Shown here one piece after another: positions 9,401 through 21,099 of a stretch of DNA of 64,000 nt. Position 1 is the first letter of the stretch. Each line of letters starts with the position of its first letter. Under the pieces are notes generated by a model. That model made no database searches. It worked only from the letters and a program-made list of their open reading frames with translations, and was not told the origin of the DNA. The stretch comes from Ustilaginoidea virens. Lineage: Eukaryota; Ascomycota; Sordariomycetes; Hypocreales; Clavicipitaceae. The stretch is from positions 5,704,001 through 5,768,000 of the forward strand of contig NC_057318.1 in the NCBI RefSeq assembly GCF_000687475.1, read 5' to 3'. Made by a program: the position numbers and the translations under genes.

Positions 9401-12381
9401 ATCGTCGATTCGGGCATCCCTCTATTAATAGGCTTACCAAATTGCTTTAGTGGGCTGGCTATAATGATATTAATCGCAATATCATCGAAAGCATTACCTA
9501 TATGTGCCATTAATGCCAGATGAACGTAAAGGCACCTAGCCGATTTAAATTCATGCTTAAGGATGACGATACTAGCTAATTTAATTATGAGATTATCGTT
9601 GATATCCTTTATATTGATAATCGGCCGGTATTGTATGTTGTGGATGCCGCGATAAGCTTCTAGGCAGCTAGATTTCTTGATCTATAAAGGCAGAAGGCCT
9701 ACGATGTTTAGAATGCCCTTAAGGAATGCTAGATTGATACCTACCTTAGCCTACCGGATTAGATAGTCTACAATGCCGGACTAAACTTTGCTTCTGCTGA
9801 ATTCTGTTATAATGCCCGGCTTTTATCTATCAATATGGATGAAATTCCTATAGAAGCCTATAATAGTATTGGCAAGGTCGAAAGATATTACGCCCCGTTA
9901 CGCCGAGCCTATACTATTATTAATAATGAAGTAGGCGACCTAATGATAAAGGAATAGAAATTATAGCTTACTGTAAAGGCTGTTAATGATTCCGCTGGAC
10001 CTAACGGTCTAGTACCTATGTTATTGGTCTTTGGGGCATATCCTCGATTTACGGACGATTCACCCCCTAGCTTATTAGTATTATAATATGCCTTAATATT
10101 ACGAAAGGCTACTGATGAAGCTAGGAAATGCCTCGCTAAGCGATAAGTTTATGATGCCCTCGCCTAACGGAACGGCCTAGATATGCGGCCTATCTACCGA
10201 TTACCCCTATAGTTAGATATATGGGTATGGAGAGAAAAAGGTGGATGGCATGGGCCGTACCGGCTAATCAGCCTCGATGGTGAGACCTGTATTGTATAAA
10301 TGCTATATGGCCCCGTTAAGTTCCGGTTAACGGTTGTTAAGCCTTATAACTACGACCTTGATAGCGATCCCGCCGCTGATAACGCCGAAGATATCGTCTA
10401 TACCGAAAGACCGGCCTGCCCCGGCCGGATAGAAGTCAGGATACTGGCTGCACCTGCACCTCTAGCCGTAATAATACCTGCAGCCGAGATATTATCGATG
10501 ATACCTACAGCCGCGATATTATTGATGATACCTATAGCCGCGATATACCCGTCGCTAGCTACTAGGTCTAATCAAGTTAGGCTGGTATTATTATTCCTAC
10601 CGCTAGCACGTGTGATATCCGACGTTATAATTAATGAGGACTAAGAAGAAGCTCTTGTTAATGCTATAGCTTTTGATACTGTCATTAATGCCTCTTTCCT
10701 GACCGCTAAAGAGCAAGCCGACCTGTAGCTTATTAGTTAATTATATCGGGAAGGGAAGATAATAACCCTAGGAGCCCCCTTCGAATAGTCTAACCATATA
10801 AAGATAAAAGCGTTATAGGCCCGCGATATATTCCGATTTATTACCTTTGATATTGGTAAATATAGAGCCTAACGTCTCTTTAACTTATATATAGTACGAG
10901 AGATTAAGGGCAAAGGCATAGATACGCCATATGAAAAGTCACGACTCGTCATATAAGGTCATAGTGATAATGAAAAGCAATTGATATTGATTCAGTCCCC
11001 TATAATCTAATGGGCTAGTCAACGGTTACTTATATTATTGGCCCTATCACTATAATGTTCTTACAACCTATTCCTTTAGATATGTGATATTACGTAGGCT
11101 TATATGCAATCTTCTATTACCCTTAATAGATCGATTATCGTTAAGCTACTTAAGCAGATAGCATATCAATACCCCGATAATACCATTATGGAAGTGGTCA
11201 AGCCGCTGTACGGAATAGCTGAGGCAGGCACCCACTAGTGGGCGATATACTTCCGGCACTATCGCGAGAAGTTAGGTATAACCACTTTAACCTATAACCC
11301 CTGTTTGCTGATATCTGGCGATACTAACCGTACTGACGTTCCTAACTATACTGGTAATACTAGCGATACTATATGCTTCGGTATTGTAGGTATGCAGACT
11401 GACGATACCCTCGGCCTAAGTGATGATGCCTTCTTCTAATGGGAAGAATTGGAGCTTACTAAAGCAGGCTTTAATGCTAAGCCTAAGACGAAGCTATTAC
11501 CAACCGTACCCCTAATATTTAATAGATGTATGCTGACGATCACTACCGACGGCATAATAACGTTATGCCAGAAAGGTCAAAGTATGAAGATTACGACCAT
11601 CGATAAAAATGCGCCTATAGCCTAGCGTAATTATGTCGAGTAATGCGCTCGCGGTGCTTACGTGGCTACGGTCTGCTAGCCTGAGGCGTCTTTTGACCTG
11701 TCTATCGCGGTATAATACTAGCAACCTAACCCTGACGATATCGCGAGGTTGAATAAGCGCCTTTAATGGCAGCATGATAACTAGGATTGTGGCTTGCGGT
11801 ATATCAATCTGGCCCTTACTATAGCTAAGCTCTTTGTATTTGTTGACGGATCCTTTGCTAATAATAAAGATTTAAGCTCCCAGATTGGATATATTATTAT
11901 GCTAGGGAATAAAGAAGAGGATAACCCTACGGATAACGCCTTCCTGCTAACCGGTAATATCGTTACTTACAGCTCTATAAAAAGTAAGCATATAATACGT
12001 AGCGCACTCGCTTCGGAGCTGTATAGTATAGTGCAAGGGGTCGATATCGCATATGCGATAGGCACGACCCTCAATATGATTACTAGTAGGCTAGGATTGC
12101 CGAAGATCCCTACGGTTGTATATATGGATTCGTTTTCGTTATACGAATGCCTTATCAAGCTAGGTACTACTAAGGAAAAGAGGCTTATAATAGATATTAT
12201 AGCCCTGCGATAGTCATACGAGCGCCGGGAAATCTATAAGATTCGCTAGATTAATGGGAATAATAACCTCGCCGATATAATGACTAAGGGAACGCCTAAT
12301 AAAGCCCTTAAGACCTTTATCGACTAAAATAAGGCTGTTATACGTGTGGAAGGGTGGGTAAAGAGGCCGGTCAATATCTGA
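6457..12381 (+). pseudogene. gag-pol: copia X gag-pol polyprotein, single frame with RIP stops
   Basis: One frame from ATG 6457 to TGA 12,379-12,381 (1974 codons plus stop) with no frameshift seen. It is interrupted only by TAG/TAA at Gln/Trp positions. Order: gag (6457-8550); zinc knuckle at 8551-8592 reading C-X2-C-X4-Y-X4-Y, the last two ligands lost; aspartic protease LLDTGASG near 9010 with D-T-G intact; integrase with its zinc finger (9390-9520) and core (DILYIDNRPV near 9600, IGKVERYY near 9870); a repeat linker (10,471-10,550); RT with DIT-AYMQ near 11,080 and the catalytic MQTDDT near 11,390; RNase H from VDGSFANNKDLSSQIGY (about 11,840) to 12,240. The protease-integrase-RT order defines Ty1/copia. 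It is inactive because of the stops. Confidence 0.92.
10471..10550 (+). repeat. 27-bp coding repeat in copia X linker
   Basis: Nearly three units of a 27-base repeat encoding a nine-residue peptide (IPTAAILLM type), between integrase and RT. W carries a different 27-bp repeat at the same place. Confidence 0.6.
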
Positions 12382-12681
12382 CTGCGTTTGGAAGGTATTG
12401 GTGATGTTATGGGTGGCAAGTGTGTGGATTTTCCTATATTCAATGTTGTATGCATTTGTTGCTTTTACTGCGTTTACTGCTGCCCCTTTTTACCCCTTTA
12501 TTTCGGCTGCGATATTTAATATACCGGCTGTACGGTATGATCCTATACAAGCCGGCCGCGCGGCGCGATAGCGTTATCGGCGGCACAACCTGCCGAGACC
12601 GCGCCGCACTTTCTTTTCTATATATGCGCCTTACATCCTGGCGATTCCGATATTTACTTCTATAAAAAGAGAAGCTGCTAG
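12382..12681 (+). other. 3' untranslated region and purine tract of copia X
   Basis: No coding signal. Ends with ATAAAAAGAGAAGCTGCTAG immediately before the 3' LTR. The A/G-rich part is the likely polypurine tract. The equivalent end of W (41,084-41,104) is nearly identical. Confidence 0.65.
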
Positions 12682-13022
12682 TGTCGGAATCGCTGTCGCA
12701 AGGTGCCCAATTGGGCACATTGCGACGGATGTGCCGCGCACACCCGATGCGCACGATATGGCCACTTTGGCCCCTTTTGCCCCTTTACCCCTGAGCCCGG
12801 TAGGGCACGCGGGCAGCCCGGCCCAACTGCGCCGATGCACGTAACAACAGCACACGCACAAAAAGGCCACATCGTGTAATTACCCTCTTTTGCTTCCTTT
12901 CTTTCCTTTTAGATAGTCAGTCATTAGTAAAGTCAATAAATCCTTTACTTGGTGACCTCACGGTACTTAATACCACGCGCGCGACCCTACGTATAACTGG
13001 GTACCCCGAGTTTATATCAACA
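12682..13022 (+). repeat. 3' LTR of copia X (341 bp)
   Basis: Same length as the 5' LTR, with TGTCGGAATCGC...TATATCAACA ends intact. Followed directly by CTCGT (13,023-13,027), the right-hand target duplication. Confidence 0.92.
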
Positions 13023-13777
13023 CTCGTGGTTATTATAATATTAATAATAATAAGGCTATAGTATTGAGATAAGGGTTTAAAGGGGGGGGGGGATATATTA
13101 TAAGGAGTATAAGATTCCCTCTTATAAGGAGTGCAAGATTTAAAAGGGGCTTTTAACCGTAGTAGTAAAAGAAAGAAAAGGGTAGAATAGGAAGAGGTAA
13201 TAAATCGTTCTTCCTAGATACTAAGGGTATCTTTAAATATCGTAATATTTAGTATATCTTATTCTTCCTTATGATAGACGAGGGGAAGGAGAGGTTATAA
13301 ATCGTTCTCCTTCTAGTTAGTACAGCCGAAAAAGCTCAACTGCCTCTTCAAAATTAATATCTTACTAATTTATAATACACCATTCTTTGCGGGATATAAT
13401 TATCCTATAAGTAGTAGTTATTACTACTAATCAGTATTAATATAAACTCGGGGTACCCAGTTATACGTAGGGTCGCGCGCGTAGTATTATATACCGTGAG
13501 GTTACCGGTCAAAGGTATAATTACTTCTTTGATTATAACTGACTATCTAAAAAGGAAAGAAAGGAAGTAAAAGAGGGTAATTACACGATATAGCCTTTTA
13601 TGCGTACCGTGGTCATATGCATTGGCGCAGTCGGGCCGGGCTGCCCGCGTGCCCTACCGGGCTCAGGGGTAAAGGGGCAAAAGTGGCTATATCGTGCGTA
13701 ACGGGTGTGCGCGGCACATTCGTCGCAATATGCCCAATTGGGGCCCAATTGGGCACCTTGCGACAGCGATTCCGACA
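13023..13777 (-). mobile_element. 5' LTR and leader of copia Y
   Basis: Right half of Y, separated from its gag (4419-5773) by X. The LTR occupies 13,435-13,777 (343 bp, start TGTCGGAATCG in minus sense). The leader from 13,434 to 13,028 includes the hairpin AGTAGTA-ATAAC-TACTACT (13,410-13,428) and a G-run (13,081-13,090) that is the complement of X's C-run. The LTR start abuts copia Z, with aatat as a possible target site. Confidence 0.85.
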
Positions 13778-14420
13778 AATATACTTCCGGCACTATCGCG
13801 AGAAGTTGGGCATAACCATATTAACCTATGACCCCTATTTGCTGATATCTACTGGTAATGACCGTATTGGCGATACTAACCGTACTGACGTTTCTGACTG
13901 TATTGGTAATACTAGTGATACCATATGCTTCGGTATCGTAGGTATGCAGACTGACGATACCCTCGGCCTAAGTAATAATGCCTTCTTTTAAAGGAAGGAA
14001 TTAGAGCTTACTAAGGCAGGCTTTAACGTAAAGCCTAAGACGAAGCTATTACTAAACGTGCCCCTACTATTTAACGGATGTATACTCACAATTGATAATA
14101 TAGATAGCACAATAATATTATGCTAGAAAGGTTAAAGTAAGAAGATCATAACTACCGATAAGAATACGCCTACAGCCTAGCATAATTATATTGAGTAATA
14201 CACTCGCGGTGCTTATATGGCTACGGTCTGCCAGCCCGAGGCATTTTTTAACCTATCTATCGCGGCATAATACCAGCAACCTAACCCTAACGATATCGCG
14301 AGGTTGAATAAGCGCCTTTAATAGTAGCTTAATAACTAGGATCGTGGCTTGCGGTACATCAATCTGGCCCTTACTATAGCTAAACTCTTTATATTTATTA
14401 ACGGATCCTTTGCCAATAAT
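13778..14420 (+). pseudogene. pol: copia Z, RT C-terminal and RNase H fragment
   Basis: Plus-strand X-family fragment collinear with X 11,240-11,865. It opens in the RT segment IYFRHYREKLGITILTYDPYLL, runs through VGMQTDDTLGLSNNAFF (catalytic DD present), and ends at the RNase H start (INGSFANN, with the usual VDGS Asp lost to Asn). The left is cut by Y's LTR and the right by gypsy H1's LTR. It is older than both. Confidence 0.85.
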
Positions 14421-14674
14421 TGTGATAGACTGGCCCTAGGGCGGCTGCGAATAGGCATTAATCGAATATATTAATAAAACTAAAGAAGAAGGGAGAAGAG
14501 CCCGAATCGGGTCCCTTCCGTAATCTATATATATCCATGTATAGCGCGGGCTAGAGCCCTAACGTTACCCTATAGGCCCGCGTATCTGTCTTATATCATC
14601 CATCCCGGACTAGGCATAGGCATAGCCCGAGCCCTAGCTAATCTATAATATATATATAGCCCGAGTCCGTAATA
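14421..14674 (-). repeat. 3' LTR of gypsy H1 (254 bp)
   Basis: In plus coordinates it opens TGTGATAGAC and closes GTCCGTAATA; same family as the G, K and J-type LTR ends. The polypurine tract (GAGAAGGGGGG in minus sense) adjoins at 14,675-14,690. Confidence 0.85.
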
Positions 14675-14689
14675 TACCCCCCTTCTCTA

Positions 14690-17662
14690 GGAAAAATTTC
14701 ATCTGTTTCTATATCAGGGTTAATATAGGGTTAGACCGGGCCTATTATATATCTAAATATCCCCTTATTTATCCTTAAATGCCTCCTACGCTACGGTATC
14801 TTTAAAATTCTTAAGGGGCTCATAAAACGGCAAATTATATCCCTTCTATTTTACTAGCATATTATGCTTTCCGCCCTAACCCTAAGCGTTTTTCGCGGCT
14901 AATATCTCCTTAACCTTAAATTCCTCGTATAAGGTATTAGAGTCCTCTAATAGGACTAGTAAGGGACCCGGCCTAGTATCTATAAGGATTTAGCTTAATA
15001 GTGGGTCGATAGCAGTATATTCTATTAGGTTAATATAAAAAACCGGGTAAATACTATTAGGTATATCAAGTTAAATATTAAGTAGGGACGGAATAGCTAT
15101 AATAGTATACTTAGCGGATACCTAATCGAGCTTCTTATAAGGCTGGTTAGTCTTAATATTCTATAGGCTTAGCCAAACTCAGTCCCTAATTTAATAGCAT
15201 TCTATTAGGCATTAGGAACGGTTTATCGCATCTTACTACCGCTATTAAGTAAAGGCAATAATAGCCTAGACGAGTTCGCCCCCCTCCTATATTATAGCTA
15301 GGAAGCATACTATTCGCTCCTTAGGGGTTATTAAACTTAGTATAATATCGGGGGGAGGTATTATAATAGGAGAGTCAAAGCTATTTAGGAGATAGTTTGG
15401 ATTATATCTAGTAACTAAAAAAGTATAGTTATTTAGAGTATATTAGTAGATCGTAAGATATTAAAGCTAATTGTATTAATTGAATGCTACCTTAATGTAT
15501 AAGATAGCCCAAACCTTTTAGTTTATACGCTTTATACTACCGTTAGTCTATAGGTGGTATATAATAGAGAGGAGTTATTCGGTCCTAATAGCCTTATATA
15601 TTATAATTTAGAATTAGCCTACCTAATCCGAGCCTCTATCGCTAATAATCTAGGTAGGGAACCTATAGTACCGCCATTAGTAGTTAAGAAACTATTCTAT
15701 ATAATCTTCCGCTCGTATTAAGTATATCGCCTTAAGCTAGATATATTTAGATAAGCGGTCGGTAATAACTAGTAGGTAATGCGGGTTAGAGGCGTTATAG
15801 GCTAGGAGGTTAATTATAAAATCAATAGAGATTTAAGATTAAAAATAATCTAGGATCGGTAAAAGCTAGAGTAGGCCTTATTGTAATTAATAGCTCTTAT
15901 GCGCCCTATAGTATTAGCAATTCTAGATAAACCAAGCTACCTTATATGATATACTATTAAAGTAGTAGTTCCGTTATAAGAGTTAGAAGGTTATATTCTT
16001 CTTTAGGTGCCCCGCAGTAGGGGAGTTATAGCATTATTAGATTATTATAGTTATTAGTAGCTCGAACGAAAGGAGCTAAATCTAGCCTTAATAGAATAAT
16101 ACTCTATAGGCATTTAGGGTATAATCTGTAATCTACTCTCTAGTCTTTACCTCTATAGGGAATTATTATTTACTATTCGCTATAGCCTTCTATTAGGCCC
16201 GATATAATTCATCTTCGGCTATAGCCTAATCCTAAAGCGCCTATAGGTATATATCGGTAAAAGCCTAAGAGCCGCTAGGTATAGAGACTCTAGTTAATAA
16301 AGCCGCTATCGGTATTTCTTCTATTATACCTAGGTTTATAGTCGGCTGATCTCCTGCTAGGTCTGGCTAGACCTCTATTAGATCTGCCTCTATAGTAGAA
16401 ATAAATAATGGTTAAAAGACTTAGCTAAACCTTAGTGCTATACTATTTGCCTTTTGCTTCTATTGCGAGAGTATATTGGGGCATTAGGCCTATAAGCCGG
16501 CTAGTACTAAAGGTAGAAGTTAAAGAGGGCTAATATCTTAGCCTATTACGCTAAGTATTCTAATATCTCCTTTAGTCGGGCGAAGTACTTAAGGTTTTTA
16601 TAGTTTATAAAGATTATAAATAGGGCAGTAATAGAATAGAGTTTAGCCGATTATACCTTAAAGTATATAATAACGGTAAGCAGCTCCTTATTATAAATAA
16701 TATAATTCCGTTTAGCCTTCATAAGTTATACCGAGTAGTATATAACTAGGTAAAGTATTCTATCCTCCCTAATTTAGGAAAGGTAGCTATTAAAAGCTAT
16801 ACTAAAGCTATCTACCTTAAGGATTATCTTTTTTTTAAGGTCCTATTAAGCGAAAACTAAATATAAGATAAAGTACTACTTAAGTGCTTAAAAAGCCTTT
16901 TCTTCCTTTTTAAGCTATTAAAAGGGGATATCCTTTTATATTAATCAAACTAAAGGCTTAGCTAGGTAGGAAAAGTCTAGGATAAAATCGCAATAGAAGT
17001 TTATAAAACCTAAAAAGCTTTAAATACCTTATAATTTTATAGGGGCTTCTTACTCTTAAATCGCCTTAATCTTCTTAGGGTCTAAATAGATCTCCTTTCC
17101 TATTATTACGATATAGCTAAAGTAGTATATTTTTTTTACTGTGAAGTTGTATTTATCTAGATCTAGATTTAGGCCGGCATTTTATAGGCGCTAAAGGATA
17201 ACCTAAATATAATCTATATATTCCTTCTGTAAGCCTTTAGTATAGACTAAAATATTATCTAGGTAAGTAGTAGTAAAATCCCCTAATAAGTCCCTTAAGG
17301 CCTTATTAATATATCGCTAGAATATCGTAAAGGCTTTAGTTAGGCTAAAAGGGGTTACTAACTACTTAAAAAAACTAAAGCAGGTCTAGAATATAATTAG
17401 GTATTTATCGCCTTTAGTAATATAGATCTTGTAGAATACAATATAGATATCTACCTTTATAAACTACTTTGCCTAAAAAAAGAGTATAGCATCTCCTTAA
17501 TTAAGGGAAGGGGATATTAGTCTTATACTATAACCTTATTTAGGGCCTAGTAATCTATATAGAATCGCTATTTACTATTTGCCTTTTTCGCGAGTAGGAT
17601 TAGTACTGCTACCAATAAGGAGCTCGTATAGATCTATCCTTTATCTATAAGGTTAGTTATTT
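14690..17662 (-). pseudogene. pol: gypsy H1 RT, RNase H, integrase and chromodomain
   Basis: Order in minus sense: RT (17,662 to about 16,960, including the region around 17,250-17,290 matching the YLNDILVYT motif of G), RNase H (about 16,900-16,150), integrase with zinc finger near 15,880-16,060 and core near 15,500-15,800, chromodomain about 14,945-14,790. Broken by numerous TAG/TAA. The RT N-terminus, protease and gag are missing on this copy. Confidence 0.8.
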
Positions 17663-18356
17663 TGTTAAAATCCTATAGTAGCCTACTAGGCTGCTGGCCT
17701 AATGCCCTACTAGTCTACTAACCTTCTGGCCTTTATACCGCCTCTTGGACTTATGGTAGTCTTACCTTAGGCCTTTGCCTTTTACCTTAAGGATTTTCAG
17801 TAGATTATTTACTGTATATCAAGTAAGGTAGGCCTTGTCAAAAAGGTGTGGCATTGCTAAATTAGCGTGGTGGCCTACTAGCGTGGTGGCTAGTCCACTA
17901 GTGTGGTGGTTAGTCACTAGCGTGGTGGCTAATTACTAGTGCGGTGGTTAGGGTGGTTGGAAAGGCTGGATATAGTGGGTTTGCTGACGTATCATATACG
18001 TAGTATAGCGAGCATTACGGGGAGCTTTCTTACTGGCTACCTTGGATGCCTGGGCCCACCCCTCCTTCGTGTATATATAGGATAGCTTTCCCCCTTCTTT
18101 CTAGATAGTAGAAGGGCAGCACAATCGAGTCTGTTAATGCACTACATGCCTCTTAACTTCTTACCTTCCCTGCGTTTTCTGGTTATCTTATATTTGCTTT
18201 GCCTTTACACTTGCCCTGCTTTATAGCACTTATATAGTCTTAGGACTTGGTGAAAAATCTAGTATTATACTAAGATTAGTTCACAGGTCGCAGACAGTCT
18301 TGTGTTATCTAGCTAGCTAGTAAGGCTTTGCTTTTATAGTGACCTTGAGAATTGCA
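17663..18356 (+). repeat. R-family LTR joining two gypsy fragments
   Basis: LTR of the R family in plus orientation (TGTTAAAATCC...GAGAATTGCA, 694 bp). It has the tandem CTAGCGTGGTGG-type repeats (17,875-17,960) and a TATATATAGG box (about 18,070-18,080). The flanks TATTT and ATAGC do not match. The gypsy sequence to the left (H1, in RT) and right (H2, in RNase H) is not contiguous but overlaps by about 1.5 kb in element coordinates. It is therefore not a simple solo LTR. Confidence 0.8.
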
Positions 18357-20402
18357 ATAGCCTCTATAGGGAATTATTATTCTCTATTTACTATAGCCTT
18401 CTACCGGGCCTAATATAGTTTATTTTTAGCAATAGCTTAGTCCTAAAGCGCCTATAGGTATATATCGGCGAAGACCTAAAAGCCGCTAGGTAGGGAGACT
18501 CTAATCGACGAAGCTACTATTAGTATATCCTCTATTATATCTAGGTTTATAGTCGGTCGATCTTCTATTAAGTTTAGCTAAACCTCTATTAGGTCCGCCT
18601 TTATAGTAGAGATAGATAGCGGTTAAAGGATTTAGCTAAATCTTAAAGCTATATTATCTGCCTCTTATTTCTATTGTAAGAAGGCATTAGGGCATTAGGC
18701 TTATAAGCCGGGCCGGTATCGAAAATAAAAGTTAAAAAGGGCTAAAGTCTCGGCCTATTGCATCTAGTATTCTAATATCTCTTTTAGTCAAGCGAAGTAC
18801 TTAAGGTTCTTATAGTCTATAAAGATTATAAATAGGGTAGTAATAAAATAGAGTTCAGCCGATTACGCCTTAAAGCATATAATAACGGCTAATAGCTCTT
18901 TATTGTAAATAGTATAATTCAATTCAGCTTTTATAAGTTATATCGAGTAGTACGCGACTAGGTAGAATGCCCTATTTTCTTTAATTTAAAAGAGGTAGCC
19001 ACCGATAGCTATACTAAAGCTATCCGCCTTAAGGATTATTTCCTTCTTAGGGTCTTATTAGGCGAAGACTAGGTATAAAATAAAATACGGCTTAAGCGTT
19101 TAGAAAGCCTTTTCTTTTTCTTTAAGCTATTAAAAAGGGATACTTTTTTGCGTTAATCGAATTAATAGTTTAGCTAAATAGGAGAAATTTAAGATAAAAT
19201 CGCAGTAGAAGTTTACGAACCTTAGAAAGCTCTAAATACCCTATAATTTCGTAAGGGCTTCTTACTTTTAGATTGCCTTAATCTTCTTAGGGTTTAGGCA
19301 GATTTCTTTTCCTACCGTTATAATATAGCCGAGGTAGTATACCTCTTTTACTGCGAAGTCATATTTATCTAAGTCTAGATTTAGGCCGGTATCTTATAGG
19401 CGCCGAAGGATAACCCTAATATAGTCTATATATGCCTTCTAGAAGCCTCTAGTTCGCTGGAATATCGCAAAGGCCTCGGTTAGGCTAAAAAGGGTTACTA
19501 ACCACTCGAAAAGACTAAAGTAAGTCCGAAATGTAGTTAAGTATTTATCGCCCTTAGCGATACAGATCTTATAGAATGCGGCGCAGATATCTACCTTTAT
19601 AAACTACTTCGCCTATAATAGGGAGTATAGTATCTCCTTAATTAAGAGAAGGGGATATCGGTCTTATGTTATAACCTTATTTAGGGCCCGGTAATCCATA
19701 TAAAAATACTATCTACTATTCGCTTTTTTCGCAAATAGGATTAATGCCGCTACTAATTAGGAGCTTATGCAGATCTATCCTTTATCTATAAAGTTAATTA
19801 CCTATCTCCAAATCTTAAGTAATTAATCCCGCGGTATATTATATAGCGGTCCCTATAAGAGGTCGGGTGGCCCCCTATCTAGGGTCGGTTTAAGCCTAAT
19901 ATAGTAATTAAGCGTGCCTTAGTGCAGAGGGAGGCTGGAAGTTTTTATTTTATCGAAGAGGTCGGCAAAATTTTAGAGCTTAAGTAATAGGGTCCACAAG
20001 GAGGTTAAAGGGGGAACTAAGTTTTAATAAAGCGGGAGCATAATGCAGAGGATATATATAAGCTCCTATAGGCTTATAAAGAAGAAAGAGGTCGAATTAT
20101 TTTAAGTATATACTATATATCGTAATATACTATAAAAGACCGATCTAAGAATATTAATTATAGTAGGCTTAAAGGATCGAGTAGTTGATTCCTTTATAAG
20201 GAGGCTACTAGCGGCTTTAATTCTTAATTAGTATTACTTTACCTATAGTTTGATATCGGGGTACTCTATCTAAGGCAACCTTAGAATAATATTATAGGTA
20301 AGGCCCGGGACGATATATAGTATTACGGCTAATAATTATCTATCGATATCGATATTAATATAAATAGTATAGGTAATTAAGGGGGTAGCCTATCGCTCCC
20401 CC

Positions 20403-20960
20403 TGTCAAACGGGTTTCGCCTGCTAAGATAATGCAGTATGCGAAGGATAAAGGCAGTGGAATGGTAAAATCGCAATAAGGTAAAGTAACGGCACAGATAA
20501 GATACGAGACTAAGGCGAAGGGACAATCTGATGTGCATTAATTCTGCATACTTGCTTGCGCGCCTCCATCCATACATCCTTCCCACTATTTAGGTAGGAA
20601 TATCTAGGGATTTAAATACATAATATTCCAACATAGAACATCCCTAGTGAAATCAATCTGACGTGAATATCATAACCATACTGTGATATTATAGATATGT
20701 GGCGAAATGTGCATTTGTAGTGCATCGAGATTTGCGACGATAAAGTGGTATAATCAATTTGTGATGCATTATATGTTTGCGCGTGAAGGAATGTATGTAA
20801 GTACTGGGTACTCAACTTTACTAGCAGTCGCCATATAAATATAAGTACTGAATACTTAACACTTTTTTCAATCTGATGATGCGGCGATGCGTAAGAATTG
20901 TCGGCGATTAATATCCAAAAATAATAAAATAAAATAACAATAAATAATTTCATTCTAACA
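20403..20960. mobile_element. Solo LTR S (558 bp), little affected by RIP
   Basis: A 558-bp sequence with TGTCAAACGG...TTCTAACA ends, unlike every other LTR here, flanked by CCCCC on both sides (20,398-20,402 and 20,961-20,965). The gypsy copy G has a single CCCCC at the matching place, so this is an LTR left after recombination. It is rich in CpA and TpG (GCAGTATGCG, CATCCATACATCC), unlike its surroundings. Orientation is unresolved: the reverse strand begins TGTTAGAATG, a common LTR start. Two minus-strand frames in it (69 and 113 codons) have no recognisable product. Confidence 0.85.
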
Positions 20961-21094
20961 CCCCCGATCGACTCTTTACGTCTACTATAATCCCAAGTTT
21001 CCTACGAGACGGCAGGCGGATAGGCTAAAGTCCTAACCTTTAGATAGTTCTTTCGCTTATTACACTATAGTAGTTATAACTGGAATTAATTAGG

Positions 21095-21099
21095 GTATC
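21095..21099. other. target duplication GTATC, left side of copia W
   Basis: GTATC lies before W's 5' LTR and again at 41,426-41,430 after its 3' LTR, 20 kb away. It is also in the gypsy protease sequence that W entered (AATTAGGGTATC). Confidence 0.88.

Larger units (their letters stand above)
5774..13022 (+). mobile_element. Complete Ty1/copia element X (7249 bp)
   Basis: Full-length element with two 341-bp LTRs (5774-6114, 12,682-13,022), a leader, one gag-protease-integrase-RT-RNase H frame (6457-12,381) and a 300-bp 3' untranslated region. It is flanked by the 5-bp duplication CTCGT. It inserted in opposite orientation into Y, a member of its own family, so X's first 2 kb and Y's two halves form long inverted repeats. 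The LTRs differ mainly by CpA/TpG transitions, for example CATATT against CACATT near the start. Confidence 0.93.
14421..17662 (-). mobile_element. Ty3/gypsy chromovirus H1, 3' part
   Basis: Minus-strand element reading from its 3' LTR (14,421-14,674) through polypurine tract, chromodomain, integrase and RNase H into RT, where it stops at the recombinant LTR (17,663). Collinear with G from 27,955 down to about 24,715. Inserted into the RNase H region of copia Z. The flank reads aataat, but the other end is lost so the duplication is untested. Confidence 0.85.
18357..21099 (-). mobile_element. pol: Ty3/gypsy chromovirus H2, RNase H to protease fragment
   Basis: Second minus-strand gypsy copy, collinear with G from about 26,215 down to 23,970: RNase H (18,361-19,000), RT (19,100-19,830), connector, protease (20,240-20,400 and 20,961-21,099). 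Solo LTR S interrupts it at 20,403. Relative to H1 it lacks about 72 bp at 19,449-19,455 that include the RT YxDD box. Copia W begins at its left protease end (GTATC, 21,095-21,099). Confidence 0.83.

Noticed and set aside
12631..12872. Overlapping minus-strand frames (also 5759-5953, 13,581-13,793) rich in Arg, Gly and Cys
   Set aside because: All lie in the GC-rich first half of the X-family LTR, in several frames at once; no conserved start or domain.
13617..13991. A 124-codon plus-strand frame joining LTR-derived residues to a real RT segment
   Set aside because: It is a chance fusion across the Y LTR / Z junction; only the part after 13,778 is copia RT.
20612..20953. A 113-codon minus-strand ORF in solo LTR S
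   Set aside because: Hydrophobic, AT-driven composition, confined to the LTR, no recognised domain; openness is expected where RIP has made no stops.
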